Part shown: positions 37,501 to 47,726 of the stretch, one piece after another
Numbering within the stretch: position 1 is the first letter of the stretch
Layout: each line of letters begins with the position of its first letter
Source of the DNA: Rugalucina vietnamica
Lineage: Eukaryota > Mollusca > Bivalvia > Lucinida > Lucinidae
Length of the DNA stretch: 64,000 nucleotides
Assembly: GCA_964017185.1 (NCBI GenBank)
Contig: OZ024882.1
Coordinates: 41,141,988-41,205,987 of the forward strand
Direction of reading: 5' to 3'
Made by a program: the position numbers and the translations under genes
Notes under the pieces: generated by a model
Database searches by the model: none
What the model was told of the DNA's origin: nothing
What the model saw: only the letters and a program-made list of their open reading frames with translations

Positions 37501-39972
37501 GATACAAACAACTAATGGATTAGATGAAGGTATATGATTAATTTAGGTCAAGGTCATCTCTTGACCCTGGCCGGTCTGTCGTCCATACACACTTTTCAAA
37601 GATTTTTTTCTCTGAAACCACTTGGCCAGTCAAAGCCAAATTTTATATGAAGCATCTATAGGAAATGGGAACCAATGTGCATATAAATAATCCAGGTCAC
37701 ATGACCAATATGGCCGCCATGCCCATATATGGTAAAAACCATTAAAATATCTTCTTCTCCAGAACCGGTGAACTGATTTCAACGAAACTTTGCACGAAGT
37801 ATGGATGACTCAAGTACTACAATATATATATAAAACATGACCCTGTGGTGACCTTGACCTATTTTATGGCAAGGTCAACATAGGTCGTTAATGCATTTGA
37901 ATGGGAAAAACTTTTAAAATGTCATTTTAAGTGAAAGTCTTGCAGGATTCTGAAAAAAATGGACCCCAGGAGCCCATCTGCTTTTAATTATTTTTTGAAA
38001 ACTATTGCAGCCTGAGAACTGAAAAGTGATAGATGCAAACAACTGATAGAGTAGATGAAGGAATGTTATTAATGTAGGTAAAGGTCGATTTTGGAAACAT
38101 AGGCAAACATGGAAACATGGGAAAGAGTGACAACTAGGTCTCGGGTAAGCATTTACAGGACCAATGATCCTATGGAAACCATTGCAGCCATAGGCCTGAA
38201 ACTTGACCAAGATGACCGTCATACCCATATATGGAAAAAAACAACAACACTTTGTCCAGTGACTGTACTTGTTGACTCTCAGGTGAGCGATCGTTGCCCT
38301 TGGGCTACTTGTTTTTAAAATACTGACAATAATAGAAGACATCGTTTAACTTTGATATTGACGCGACTTCTCTCGTTTATTGAAGGAGATCTTTATCAGT
38401 GGCTCGCAAGTGTAAGATGCCGTTGATGGTCCACCACTCTGGGTCTACCGTGCCGACAGACAGATCTCAGGGTGAGTCTTGTAGTATCGCATAATACATA
38501 TAGGTCAGGAAGGAGCCATATTCGGTACACGTAGTTCACCGCGAAAAAATAGTCTGGGTTCAGTTTGGGTAAATTTTTTGGAAGTGTAAAATTCACCACC
38601 GAAGTTTCAAAACAATGTTCACGCAAAGCGTGGCGCAAGACTTTTAAGATAGTCACGTATACCGTTATCTCACAATTACTTTCACAGACCCTAAGGCAAA
38701 GATGGGCTGTCCAGCAGATCTACAACCAGGCGATATCTACACTCACACCTACCACGGCCACCGTTCATCTATCATAAACCCTGACACACGTGACATCTGG
38801 GGTGACGTCATCGACGCAAGATCACGTGGCGTTTTATTCGACGTAGGACATGGGCGGGGAGCGTTCTGTTGGACCGTGGCAGAGATCTGTGCAGCCAAGG
38901 GTTTCTGGCCCGATATGCTGGGTTCGGACCTGCACTCAGAGAACCAGGAAGGTCCTGCATATGACCTACTAACTGTCATGTCAAAGTTCTGGCATTTGGG
39001 TATGTTTGATTTTGTGAATCGTAAATGTGTAGGCCTAACGGTTCAATGTTTGCACTTAGCTAGGGTGGGTAGAAGCTTATACTACCTCCGTTTTGCCCCA
39101 CATGCAGGCGAATCCGTGATTAATAAGATGTCGTTGCAACACAATGTCTGGTTTTTAAACGTCTGATACGGAATACATGTTGGTGTATTTAGTTGTATGC
39201 ATATTGGCAAGGGAGTTTTCTTCATATTAATAGAAATTTTTGTTCGGTCCAAGTGGTGTGTAACAGAAAATAAAATGTATTTCTTATGTATGGTGGCCTG
39301 TCGACATAAGTGTCAAATCAGAATCAACTCAAAATCCGATTGTATGATGATACAATCAATTCATAGATCTGGCTATAACATGGTATTAAAATAACGGTAA
39401 ATAAATGCAATCAGTAGAGGCGAACTCTAAAACTTGGGATAGCGTTGCACATTGAAATAAGCAATAATATCTAAAAGTTTGCAGTGCCTGTAAACCCTAA
39501 TATACGCGGGTGAGTCGATAGTCTTTGTTTACAACGGTTTCCTTAGATCTATGAACGATTTATACTAACTACAAAACTTTTGATGTCATAATAATTTTCA
39601 TTTATACTGCTCAATTTAACAAAAACGCATCTTCCAGGCATGCCACTGTATGAAATAATAAAGGGATCAACCATAACGCCAGCTAAAGCTTACGGACTCG
39701 ATGACGTCATTGGTTCGCTAAGCACAGGAAGGGAAGCTGACGTCACTGTCTTGCGTATTGAAGACTGTGACGTTATGATGGAAGATTGTCAGGGGCAGAT
39801 AAGAAATCTCAGAAAGAGGATTGTTCCAGTTGCTGTTTGGCGCTCTGGTTCGTCATTTCCGGTCACAAGGTCACAGCCATGGCCGAATATGGAGTCGAGA
39901 AAGAAAGTTATATCATCATGGTATACAAACATGGTCGTCAAGGATGAAAAAGAACCAACGTTACAAGATTAA
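33514..39972 (+). CDS. Amidohydrolase-superfamily metal hydrolase, Atu3266/EF_0837 deacetylase type (6 exons, 428 aa)
   Basis: Exons 33514-33799, 34857-34973, 35496-35646, 38386-38471, 38688-38999 and 39638-39972 (1287 nt) join in phase to 428 residues. Metal ligands expected of the amidohydrolase superfamily are all present: His63/His65 (DAHVHC), probable carbamylated Lys166 (VGVKVRL), His201 (LMVHHS), His233 (YTHTYHG) and Asp294 (GSDLHSEN). The C-terminus returns to the composite beta-sandwich (IGSLSTGREADVTVLRIED). The bacterial relatives act on N-acetyl amino-acid or sugar-acid derivatives; the animal substrate is unknown. The fourth exon is the least certain boundary: its acceptor (ttgaag/gag) was chosen by phase, while a nearer ttatcag would break the frame. 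A decayed copy of this exon lies in the preceding intron. Confidence 0.88.
33968..34016. repeat. Near-perfect hairpin in amidohydrolase intron 1
   Basis: Arms atagccccagatgtgacgcc and its complement ggcgtcccatctggggctat around a short cgcagaacgc loop, with one mismatch. A probable tiny palindromic element. Confidence 0.7.
34187..34410 (+). mobile_element. Hairpin MITE family 2, in amidohydrolase intron 1
   Basis: Ends atgagccgcctcgtgggaaa and ttttcccatgtggcggctca. The central hairpin gcgaaaacaaaggcgc..gatcagctt/aagctgatc..gcgcctttgttttcgc has a shortened loop. Confidence 0.88.
34497..34549. repeat. (TAA)n microsatellite
   Basis: Imperfect TAA/TGA triplet run in amidohydrolase intron 1. Confidence 0.9.
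35006..35283 (+). mobile_element. Hairpin MITE family 1, in amidohydrolase intron 2
   Basis: Left end atcatcacgaaaacgtgtcc, 33 bp after the exon 2 donor. Palindrome agaaccgcctcgacgaggcggttct at 35140-35166. The right end has decayed (gcatgggtatgtcgtatg). Confidence 0.85.
36299..36432. repeat. Long hairpin in amidohydrolase intron 3
   Basis: The left arm (gtcagtggag, aggaaaatcccaaccc, tcgggtccaccgttcc, ggtgggaaac) is complementary in order to the right arm (gtttcccactggaacgg, gtggaccctcgggttggg, attttcct, ctccactgac). The stem is about 60 bp with few mismatches around a small cggcgagcc loop. Confidence 0.85.
36525..36605 (+). pseudogene. Decayed duplicate of amidohydrolase exon 4
   Basis: Closely matches 38392-38470: attatcagtggctcgc, then gtgccgttgatggtacacc (exon: atgccgttgatggtccacc), then a diverged tail tcaactgtgacaacagacag. 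In the exon's frame it carries a stop (TAG at 36547-36549, where the real exon has AAG) and has lost the gtgagt donor. It lies 6 bp before the start of an AGCTCACC-type repeat. Confidence 0.75.
36612..38311 (+). mobile_element. AGCTCACC-type repeat, in amidohydrolase intron 3
   Basis: Starts ttagctcacctgagccgaag with the terminal hairpin (gctcacaggtgagctta) and gtcgtccgtcgtcgtcg. It contains diverged internal units (ggtcacatgaccaatatgg, ccatatatgg) and ends ctctcaggtgagcgatcgtt..gggctacttg. The order matches the copies at 51.6-54.1 kb and 57.8-59.3 kb. No protein-coding capacity is evident. Confidence 0.75.
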
Positions 39973-40143
39973 CTCGAAGGGATGATGACTTGTTCTTGTT
40001 AGAAGGATATTTCCATCGGTGTTTGGTAAGACCTCTCCACACACGGAAGTGGAGCGAGGTCACGAAGTGTATCGGAGTGCATGTTAGCCAGCTGATCTAT
40101 GTTCTTCTTAGTTGGAATGGTCGTTCGTCTCTCTAGTTGGAAT

Positions 40144-40149
40144 AATAAA
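40144..40149 (+). promoter_or_regulatory. AATAAA poly(A) signal candidate (proximal) for the amidohydrolase
   Basis: AATAAA about 170 bp after the stop at 39972. A second candidate lies at 40629-40634. Confidence 0.45.
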
Positions 40150-40263
40150 TATTAAAGTGCACATAAACATTACATGATGCCGACATTTCTACATCTAGGT
40201 GTTTTCTTAGTCAGATGAATCAGCCGTTAAATTGATATGTTGGCACATGATTAGTTAACATTT

Positions 40264-40313
40264 TACCCAGCAGGCACATGACGTCATTATGACGCCATGT
40301 GCCCGTTGGGTAA
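40264..40313. mobile_element. Solo CCCAGCAGGCACATGACGTC palindrome
   Basis: tacccagcaggcacatgacg..atgtgcccgttgggta is a near-perfect hairpin of about 50 bp. It is a minimal version of the element at 40931-41040. Confidence 0.75.
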
Positions 40314-40628
40314 CGATTAACTTCCATCCATTGAAAAATACCAAGTAGACAGTACTGATGATGTCACTTGCAAACTGCTTTTAGAGTTGGTTTCTTATGA
40401 ACCCAAAATCTGATTGGTTGATGAGGTCACGAGATCTATGAAGACCAATCAGAGTTTATGGTTTGAATAGTCTCCCCTTCAGATTATATTTAGAAATGCC
40501 AGCAAATATAATGGATTTCCATTCTAGAAACAACAATGTACACAACGTTAGGATACATTTTATGCGTTTACAAATTTAAGTATGTATTTTACACCACTTG
40601 CTTTGTATGAAAAACTTGTTATTCTGAA

Positions 40629-40634
40629 AATAAA
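40629..40634 (+). promoter_or_regulatory. AATAAA poly(A) signal candidate (distal) for the amidohydrolase
   Basis: AATAAA followed within 30 bp by GT-rich tgtggttgatgttttt, typical of cleavage-site architecture. Confidence 0.5.
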
Positions 40635-40661
40635 AGCAGTCAAACAAATGTGGTTGATGTT

Positions 40662-40667
40662 TTTATT
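40662..40667 (-). promoter_or_regulatory. AATAAA poly(A) signal candidate for CD225 gene 1
   Basis: TTTATT on the + strand, i.e. AATAAA on the minus strand, about 480 bp after the stop of the minus-strand CD225 gene. It lies 30 bp from the convergent + strand signal at 40629. Confidence 0.4.
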
Positions 40668-40930
40668 ATGTACACGGTCCAGCCTTAATCAGTAACCCCA
40701 ATCTCCACGGAACAGTAGCTCGGTGTTTGTACATTGTACATATCGAGTGATACACTCAGAATACTTTTGAAAATAATGATAAGGTATGGGTATTTGCAAA
40801 GACGTTCCTTGCCTTATGAACCATATGATTTTTATAATTTTATATTTTGTCGCTTTTAATGATATCTAATGAGCTGATTTTGCTTTTGATTTTTATACAT
40901 GCCAACAAAATGACATTCTCGCAAACTACC

Positions 40931-41040
40931 TCCCAGCAGGCACATGACGTCATAATGACGTCAGATCGACGTCGATGTGACGTCATGACGTCGAATCAAC
41001 GTTGATATGACGTCATTTTGACGTCATGTGCCCGCTGGGA
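40931..41040. mobile_element. CRE-rich palindromic element (CCCAGCAGGCACATGACGTC ends)
   Basis: Ends tcccagcaggcacatgacgt and acgtcatgtgcccgctggga are inverted, and the interior is largely self-complementary. It carries five exact TGACGTCA octamers, plus gacgtcgatgtgacgtc variants. It lies in the presumed 3' UTR of CD225 gene 1. Confidence 0.85.
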
Positions 41041-41146
41041 GCTCACTTAATTACGCTACCGTACCCTGTATTAATCTCTCTGCCTGTCCTCAATAATGTT
41101 CGCACCGTGGTCAGTAGTCATACCCAACATACTGAATAAACCATGC

Positions 41147-42985
41147 TCAGTAATGCTCGCGCATTTGTTCCAACGTATTCATCATGTTATTCACCATCAC
41201 CGTGATCAGAATAATACAGATCAGGATCAACAGGAGCCCTAGGGCAATGCTAATTATTGTCAGGTACTTCGCCTTCTTGGTGTGTCTTAGTACTAGAGAG
41301 TCGTCTCGCTCCCAGTCAACAGCGTGGTTAGCCTACAAAGGAGGAAATAAACACAAAACTGACGAAACACCCTATAGAGACATTGTACTCCACAGAATCA
41401 TAGAACGCGTCAATCAATGCTCGTGGAATGAGCACATTGTTTTTTACAAAATTTTTGACATAGTGGCAAATAGTTTGCTTTTTTTTTCTAGTAATCAGTT
41501 TTGTTTCTGTTCCAGTTTTTTTCAGTTGGTTTCTTTTAAACATTCATCCATGCAATCGAGAGGGGGAAGTTGATCGGTTTCCGTCCAAAAACATATAAAG
41601 TAAATACAGCTAATGCTTTGCCGGTATCGAAGAGGGGAGTGTTATCGTGATCTGTTTATCATCAGGAAAACATGTCCGTGTCTTGAATACCCCCTTAAAC
41701 CCCACTTTTACATGGTAAAACTGGGGTATGCAGGGGTATACCTATTTTCTTATTCTTGCTCCAAAACATATATTGTGGGTACTCGTTAGAACCGCCTCGC
41801 CGAGGCGAATCTAACGCGTACCTACAATCTATGTTTTGAGCGAAAATACTAAAAAATATCATATTTTTTCCAATGAAATTTCCAATTTTTACAGCAGGTG
41901 TATATTGCATGGACAAGTTTTCTTATACACTTACCCGCACTGCATAGTATATAGCACAGATACCAGTACAAGGGCAGCACAGATATCCTAGAATAGAACA
42001 GATGAACCAATCAAATGGCTTTGGCTTTGGTGGTACTAGAACTGTTTCTTGGGGCTGAAAAGTTAATTATTAAAGCACATTCAAAGAAAAGATACAATTT
42101 TTATGCTGGGTCAATATTGTTTATTACAAAGTTTGAAAAACAAAAAGCTGTGCTCCATATCTACTAAGTCTAAAAAACTAATCGCCCACATTCTCAACCC
42201 TGATAACCTAAAAAGAATATGGAATTGATTGAAGCAGAACAAATCCCAAGTCGAGTGGGAAGCTATTTCTCCAAAGGTGATCACTTATTAAAATGATAAT
42301 TGTCCTTATAAAGGCACAAGCAGTGCAAAAATCGTCATCAAAAGATGAAACAAATGGAACGACAACAAAAGTACCGCCTTGGAACGGTATATTATATAAA
42401 GTTACAGAGGATGAAGGATACACCGTATTTTTTTCATTCCGTTTTATATCACTTTCAATAGTACTTTAGCTCATATGGGACTTGCCAGTAAGTAGGTCGG
42501 ACACAAACACGAGAATCCCGAGATAAAACACCTGGCACACCCGCAAGCAGAACTTGGTTAGTCATACCTGTGCCCCGTGTAGGACTCGACCCAACACCAG
42601 ACACAGCGGTGAAAAACCGGTCATCTTTGATGGTACGTAATTAACTTAACATCAGAAACACATGTCTGTGAAATGTATACCCCCTTAAACCCCACTTTTA
42701 TGTAGTAAAACAGGGGTTGCAGGGGGTATACATATTTTTCTTAATTTTGCTCCAAACAATAGATTGTGGGTACTCACGTGTGGGACTCGACCACGTGTAC
42801 ACACAATCTATGTTTTGAGCAAAAATAAGAAAAATAAAAAAAATCCATTGAAAATTTTCAATTTTTACAACTTTAGAAATTTTATTTGTATTACATGGGT
42901 GTGTTTTCGTATTAATACCGTACCATATTGACGAGTTCTGTGTCACTGTTGGTGTTGTATTGCCTGTTATACATCGTGGAAGATA
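41147..42985 (-). CDS. CD225/dispanin-family two-pass membrane protein, gene 1 (5' exon unresolved)
   Basis: Minus-strand exons 42985-42924, 42054-41935 and 41332-41147 join in phase; the last two are exact at 40 codons and 62 codons including TGA. Protein features: MYNRQYNTNSDTELVNM, a proline-rich spacer, then the CD225 pattern of hydrophobic segment 1 with cysteines (DWFICSILGYLCCPCTG), a conserved A..YYAVRANHAVDWERDD loop, LRHTKKAKYL, and hydrophobic segment 2 (SIALGLLLILICIILITVMV). Relatives include IFITM and SynDIG/PRRT proteins, membrane-curvature or trafficking factors; the role here is unknown. The first exon shown begins mid-codon, so translation may start upstream or at ATG 42974. 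Two MITEs and a SINE lie in its introns. Confidence 0.8.
41658..41926 (+). mobile_element. Hairpin MITE family 1, in CD225 gene 1, 9 bp from a splice donor
   Basis: Ends catcaggaaaacatgtccgt and gcatggacaagttttcttat. Palindrome gttagaaccgcctcgccgaggcg at 41786-41808. The exon donor is at 41934 on the minus strand, so the MITE begins almost at the 5' splice site. Confidence 0.85.
42466..42620 (-). mobile_element. tRNA-derived SINE, degenerate copy, in CD225 gene 1 intron
   Basis: Matches the complement of the SINE body (cctggcacacccgcaagcag, aacttgg) and a damaged head (ggactcgacccaacaccaga, cacagcggtg). Confidence 0.7.
42650..42915 (+). mobile_element. Hairpin MITE family 1, in CD225 gene 1, 8 bp from a splice donor
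   Basis: Ends catcagaaacacatgtctgt and gggtgtgttttcgtatta. The central palindrome is partly deleted (tactcacgtgtgggactcga). Its right end is 8 bp from the donor of the exon ending at 42924. Confidence 0.8.
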
Positions 42986-43295
42986 CTGAAAATAAAAGAG
43001 AACAAATACACACTGAAGATAGCAATTAATAAAATGATTAATTCATTTTAACCATTTTGATTCAGGGATGTAATATTGGCTTAATTATTGAAAGAAACCA
43101 CTTAGAGAGAAAACAAAAAAAATCTCATCTAGAAACACTACAGAGAAAAAACCATCTCATCTAGAAACAATATTCCCTATCTCCTTAGTTGATTCAAACG
43201 ACCCGTGCTTCAAAAATGAAGGTGCCATTTGGAAAAATAGAGGGCATTTTTGCCCATGGCCCCTTCCAAATCCTTGGTGATTATGAGGAAAGGGT

Positions 43296-43480
43296 CCAGT
43301 CATTTGTAACCACTGCTCCCCCATCTACAGGGAAGGGTAGAGATTCTGACCTTTCAGCTTTCAGTGCCCTGCTATAAGCCCCATCCCCCGGGGGGAGGGG
43401 GGCGAACTGGAGGTCAAAACTTTGCTCTTTGCTCCGCCCTAAGCAATAGACAAGTTTCTGCTGAACAGGTCTCATGAATA
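43296..43480. mobile_element. MITE family 3, partial copy
   Basis: ccagtcatttgtaaccactg, then gggcgaactggaggtcaaaa as in 31497-31620. The distal half is missing. Confidence 0.65.
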
Positions 43481-43746
43481 ATTTAGTGGGGGTAAAAGGA
43501 GGTCAAACCCCAGATAAACTACATTATCATAGAAACCCCCAGCATTAAAGTAAGCAGCAACTAGTAAAAACAAATATTATTGCTCTTCCAAAGTCTGATA
43601 AGGCTGCATCAAGGTGGATCTTTGTATATTCTTTACATAAACACTCAAGCGGCCTGTAGTAAGAATAGCTTTTATTCATAAGCATACCATGGCATATGAC
43701 CTTTCGCATATTTTCTTAACAGTATCAATTATTGAAAAAAGGAGAA

Positions 43747-43779
43747 ATTTTATTTATTTATTTATTTATTTATTTATAG
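43747..43779. repeat. (TTTA)n microsatellite
   Basis: About eight TTTA units. Confidence 0.9.
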
Positions 43780-44004
43780 ACAGACATGCATTAAGCAGTT
43801 AGTTTTTTATATGAATACGTTTAATGGCATTATTTAATGCCTGAAGTCTGGGTGGGATTTTAAATCTTAATCGAACCGCCTGGTCTGTATACTCATATGA
43901 TTCTTTCTTTTCATATAAAACAAAAGTTTATTATTTTTCCTGTTTTCGATTCATGAAATACAGTGTCCGTTCTAATTGCAAACCGACAAACATGTGCACA
44001 AGCT

Positions 44005-46125
44005 CATCACCTGATACACACCGTACATACGACTCGTCAAATTCCAACTGGTACGTCAAATTCCAGATGTTTATGTCAGCGCGTGCGTTTTGGCGGGTAA
44101 GTTATTTTGCTGTATTTTACACAGAATACCTAAACTTTTCATGGTATAATCTTATTGAGGCTTATATTTTTTCAATCTCCATCGGAAGGATCATTGATAA
44201 TCAACTTTTACAGTGTATTTATCCTTTTATTCTGTCGCTTGGCGACAAAAACAATACGCCAAAGTACAGACGGGCGAATGTCATATGATAAGTGAAATAA
44301 CAGACGGCCGATACGGAATGACCCAGACGGTAGATCAACATTTTATGATACGGGTCTACTAAAACACGTCTTTGTTATGCAATAGTCAATATATGGTTTA
44401 ATTTGCAGCGCTACTAACCATAAATTGCATAAAGAAAACATTACTTGGAAAGGAAATAAAGTGAAACGACTGTCTTTAAACGAGTTTATATGCCGTTTTT
44501 GTTTTGTTTTTTTTTTACTCAAGATGGCCAGTCGATGAACAAAAAGCTGATTGTACTTTTGACTATATAGACGTTTGGGAAAAAATGAAAGCAGATAGTG
44601 TGAACATTTGATAATATTCCACATAATTTAACTGATATATGGCTTCTGCAAATCAATTTTAAATATTCAAATAGAACACTACGCGACTCAGTACACGTAC
44701 ATGAGACGGGGAATTACGAATAGCGCATTGCTTCTAGCTTTACTTATATGAATACCCCTAATTTTGATTATAAATTCAGTATGGCATGGGCCGGAACTGA
44801 ACTTTGCGGTCTGTGCCTGGGCATACCAGGGTTCAAACTGATTGTTGGTTTCCTTATGCTCCAATGTCCAGGGGCGTTGTTAGGCATCAGGTGTCTTCAC
44901 GCATTCGCTCGGTTGAGTCTTCGCCCTAGAAACACCATGGCATAACCTGTGCTTTATTTGTTTGCCAATGTGCTTCTTTGATGGAATTTAATTTTAATAC
45001 CAACGGAACAAATACATGTGTTTTTGATTGTTTGAATTGATGCTTTACAACCTCTGGAGGATGACGGGCACTAACTACCCACTAGATCAAACGACCGCAC
45101 AACAGGCCGTGGTTAAGGTCGTTGACTATCAGCGCATTTAATATAAAATTAACCAAGGATCAAGAACTGAGACAATCAGGTTTCAAACCCCAACCACTAT
45201 ATCTCTCTCATAAAGTTATACTGTGTTTGAGTGGAAACAAAACAGCAGACACACAAAGTTGAAACAATTTCGAACCAACGTTGATTCAATCAACTTTGAA
45301 ACAATGTTGTAGAATCAATGTTGATTCAGTGAATCGAATTGATTCAACAATGTTTAAAGGTTGACCGAAACAACATTATTTCTTATATTATTTTAACAAT
45401 GTGTGTCTTAATGTTGATTCTACGGTTTCAACATTTTGTGCAAATGTTGATATAGTGAATCAACGTCGTGTGTCTTAAAGGTGGCCATTTTTGAACGTAT
45501 ACTTCCAAGTTGATCGCTTAAGAAGGCCAAACAATGCCAGGGTGCCATGGGTATTTGAAATAATCGCACTCAACACGTCTGATGCGACACGTATCCAAAG
45601 TCGTGTTTACGTCTGTTATTTGACGTATCAAAAGCTATTTTCCGTCTGGTCTTTCAAGTATAAAACGACTGTCGTGGTTCGTATCATGTAAAATCACACA
45701 TGGTGCAAAAGAAAGAGCTGCGCTATCAATAGTAGTGATTAATTTGAATAAAAGTTTAAATCAGGCTTTTAAATAGATACTAAGCTATATATATTCGAGC
45801 AAGCGACTTTCAATTATTTCTAGTTATGGAAATATTTGGCAAAAAGTATGGATGTTTTCTGAAAACGTGCCATTTTAAGACTTTCGTGCAATATTTTCGC
45901 CAATCCACTGATAAGCTGACCATGACACCTGTATGTACTGATGCATGGATGTCCACACAAGACTGCCGATTATTATTTTCTTTTGAAACCATTAGCTAAA
46001 CTATAATAAAACAAGAAAAACAACAAAAATAATTTACCCGCCAAAACGCACGCGCTGACATAAACATCTGGAATTTGACGTACCAGTTGGAATTTGACGA
46101 GCCGTATGTACGGTGTGTGATATGA
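44005..46125. mobile_element. 2.1-kb segment with about 90-bp terminal inverted repeats
   Basis: 44014-44105 (caccgtacatacgactcgtc, then ttatgtcagcgcgtgcgttt, then tggcgggtaagttatttt) recurs almost perfectly inverted at 46025-46121. The interior has no transposase-like frame and includes a short block of gttgatt/caacg sub-repeats (45240-45480). Probably a non-autonomous TIR element. Confidence 0.65.
45240..45480. repeat. Sub-repeat cluster with attgatt/aatcaacgttga motifs
   Basis: Motifs such as ttgaaacaat, aacgttgattcaa, atgttgattc and tgaatcaacg recur in both orientations, bounded by gacacacaa / ttgtgtgtc-like ends (cagacacacaaagttgaa; cgtcgtgtgtctta). Confidence 0.5.
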
Positions 46126-46697
46126 GGTCTGATATATTTTTTGCCCCTTTTACCACCCAAAACATAGCATCATGGCAGCATCTCCGTGTGGACCTTAACC
46201 CCTTCAAACCTATATAGTAAAATTGAGGTTTGACGGGGTCAAGAGAAAAAAAAATCAATGATTGATGTAATTATGTAATATAAAGGTCAAAAATGCTAAA
46301 TTCTAATACAAATCAATATAATAAACATTTTTTTTTTATGATAGGCAAGGTAAATATTTGTAAAATTAAAATTTAGTTTAATGTGTACTTAAAAGAAATT
46401 CCAAAGTAATCATGGAGAAGTTTCCGTAATGGTATATACAAAAGTCATGTAGGTGTAATAAAACAATATATTGGAATTACTAAACTGTATTATCTGTTAA
46501 ATTTCGGATATTGTTTGAGCAGTTTATATGTTACTTTCGATTTAAGTGTGGGTTTGCTTTGGTATTATACTGTATAAAGATTTGGAGGCAATTTCTAATG
46601 ATTTACTAAACACATTGTGTGCTAAATTGAACAAACACAGTATGCAACAGTTTGATAAATTGTTTATACAGTGCCTGGTAATGAAGAACAATTTTAT

Positions 46698-47083
46698 GGC
46701 CGGGGTGGGTACTCGCATATAAAATGGGTATGTATGTGCCGCTCTATGTTAAAAAGAAGGGGGCTTACCGCGCTGATCAAACTTAAAAAGTGGGGGCTTT
46801 CAGAGCTGATTGAACTGTAAAAGCTGTGCCTTTAGAGCTGATAGAACTGTAAAAGTTTTGCTTTTGTAAAAGTTTTGCTTCAAAGCTTTTAAAACTGTAA
46901 AAGTTACATCCCTTTAGAGTTGATTAAATGGGTACATTCAGAACAAAGTGGGTGCTTTTAGAGCTGATCGAACTGAAATAGTAGGCGCTTTCAGAGCTAA
47001 ACAACTCAAAGGGGGGGGGGGGTGCTGCAGGGCGGCACATACCCGTACTGCATTAATAATGGGAGTACCCACCCCGGGATTTT
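46698..47083. mobile_element. GGGGTGGGTACTC-ended MITE with internal tandem repeats
   Basis: Ends ggccggggtgggtactcgc and ggagtacccaccccggg, with subterminal ggtatgtatgtgccgc / gcggcacatacccgta, are inverted. The centre has about 45-bp imperfect repeats carrying agagctgat.gaactgtaaaag. Confidence 0.75.
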
Positions 47084-47099
47084 ATGTTATGGCTAAACG

Positions 47100-47260
47100 T
47101 TTATGTCAATAATTTTTCAGTTATGTGGGGATGAGACCACTTAAAGTGTATTGCTCGAGGGCACTACACAGTGTGGAAGAGTTATTGAAAGCAGGGCCTC
47201 TTGTTCCAGTGCTATACTCTAGCACTAGGCCACAGGGATTCTGTAGAATACTCTGACAAC
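47100..47260 (-). repeat. Possible tRNA-like SINE fragment
   Basis: On the minus strand, ctgtggcctagtgctagagt resembles an A-box head and the flanks are unremarkable. A short degenerate fragment with low support. Confidence 0.25.
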
Positions 47261-47726
47261 CCAACCAGAACAGAACTGTCAATCTTTTATTTTGATACAT
47301 TATAACATAGAAAACAAAATTATTAATTTATCATTATTATCATGATGCTGCAGGAGAAGGAACTATTGGACAGCGCATTCTGGTTAATGGTCTAACAACA
47401 TCTTAGCATTTCATCAACACAAAAACAGTTACATGATTGTACTTCATAAAGTCATATCAAAATTATCCCTTCAAATATCGTCAAATCAAACATCAGATGC
47501 ATCTTGAACTGTTAAATAATAGCATGCAAATAATCTTAAAGTATTTAACTCCTTTGATTAAATGAATTACTTTATTTCACTTGAAACATGTGTTGAAAGC
47601 ATTAGAAATATACGTTAAGCAGTGATTTGTTTACATTTTTCTACCCCCAGTCAATCAGCTGATCCCATGTGTTGGTCTGCTGTGCTATAAATAGTAACTC
47701 AGATATTGTCTTCAGAAAATCTCTCT

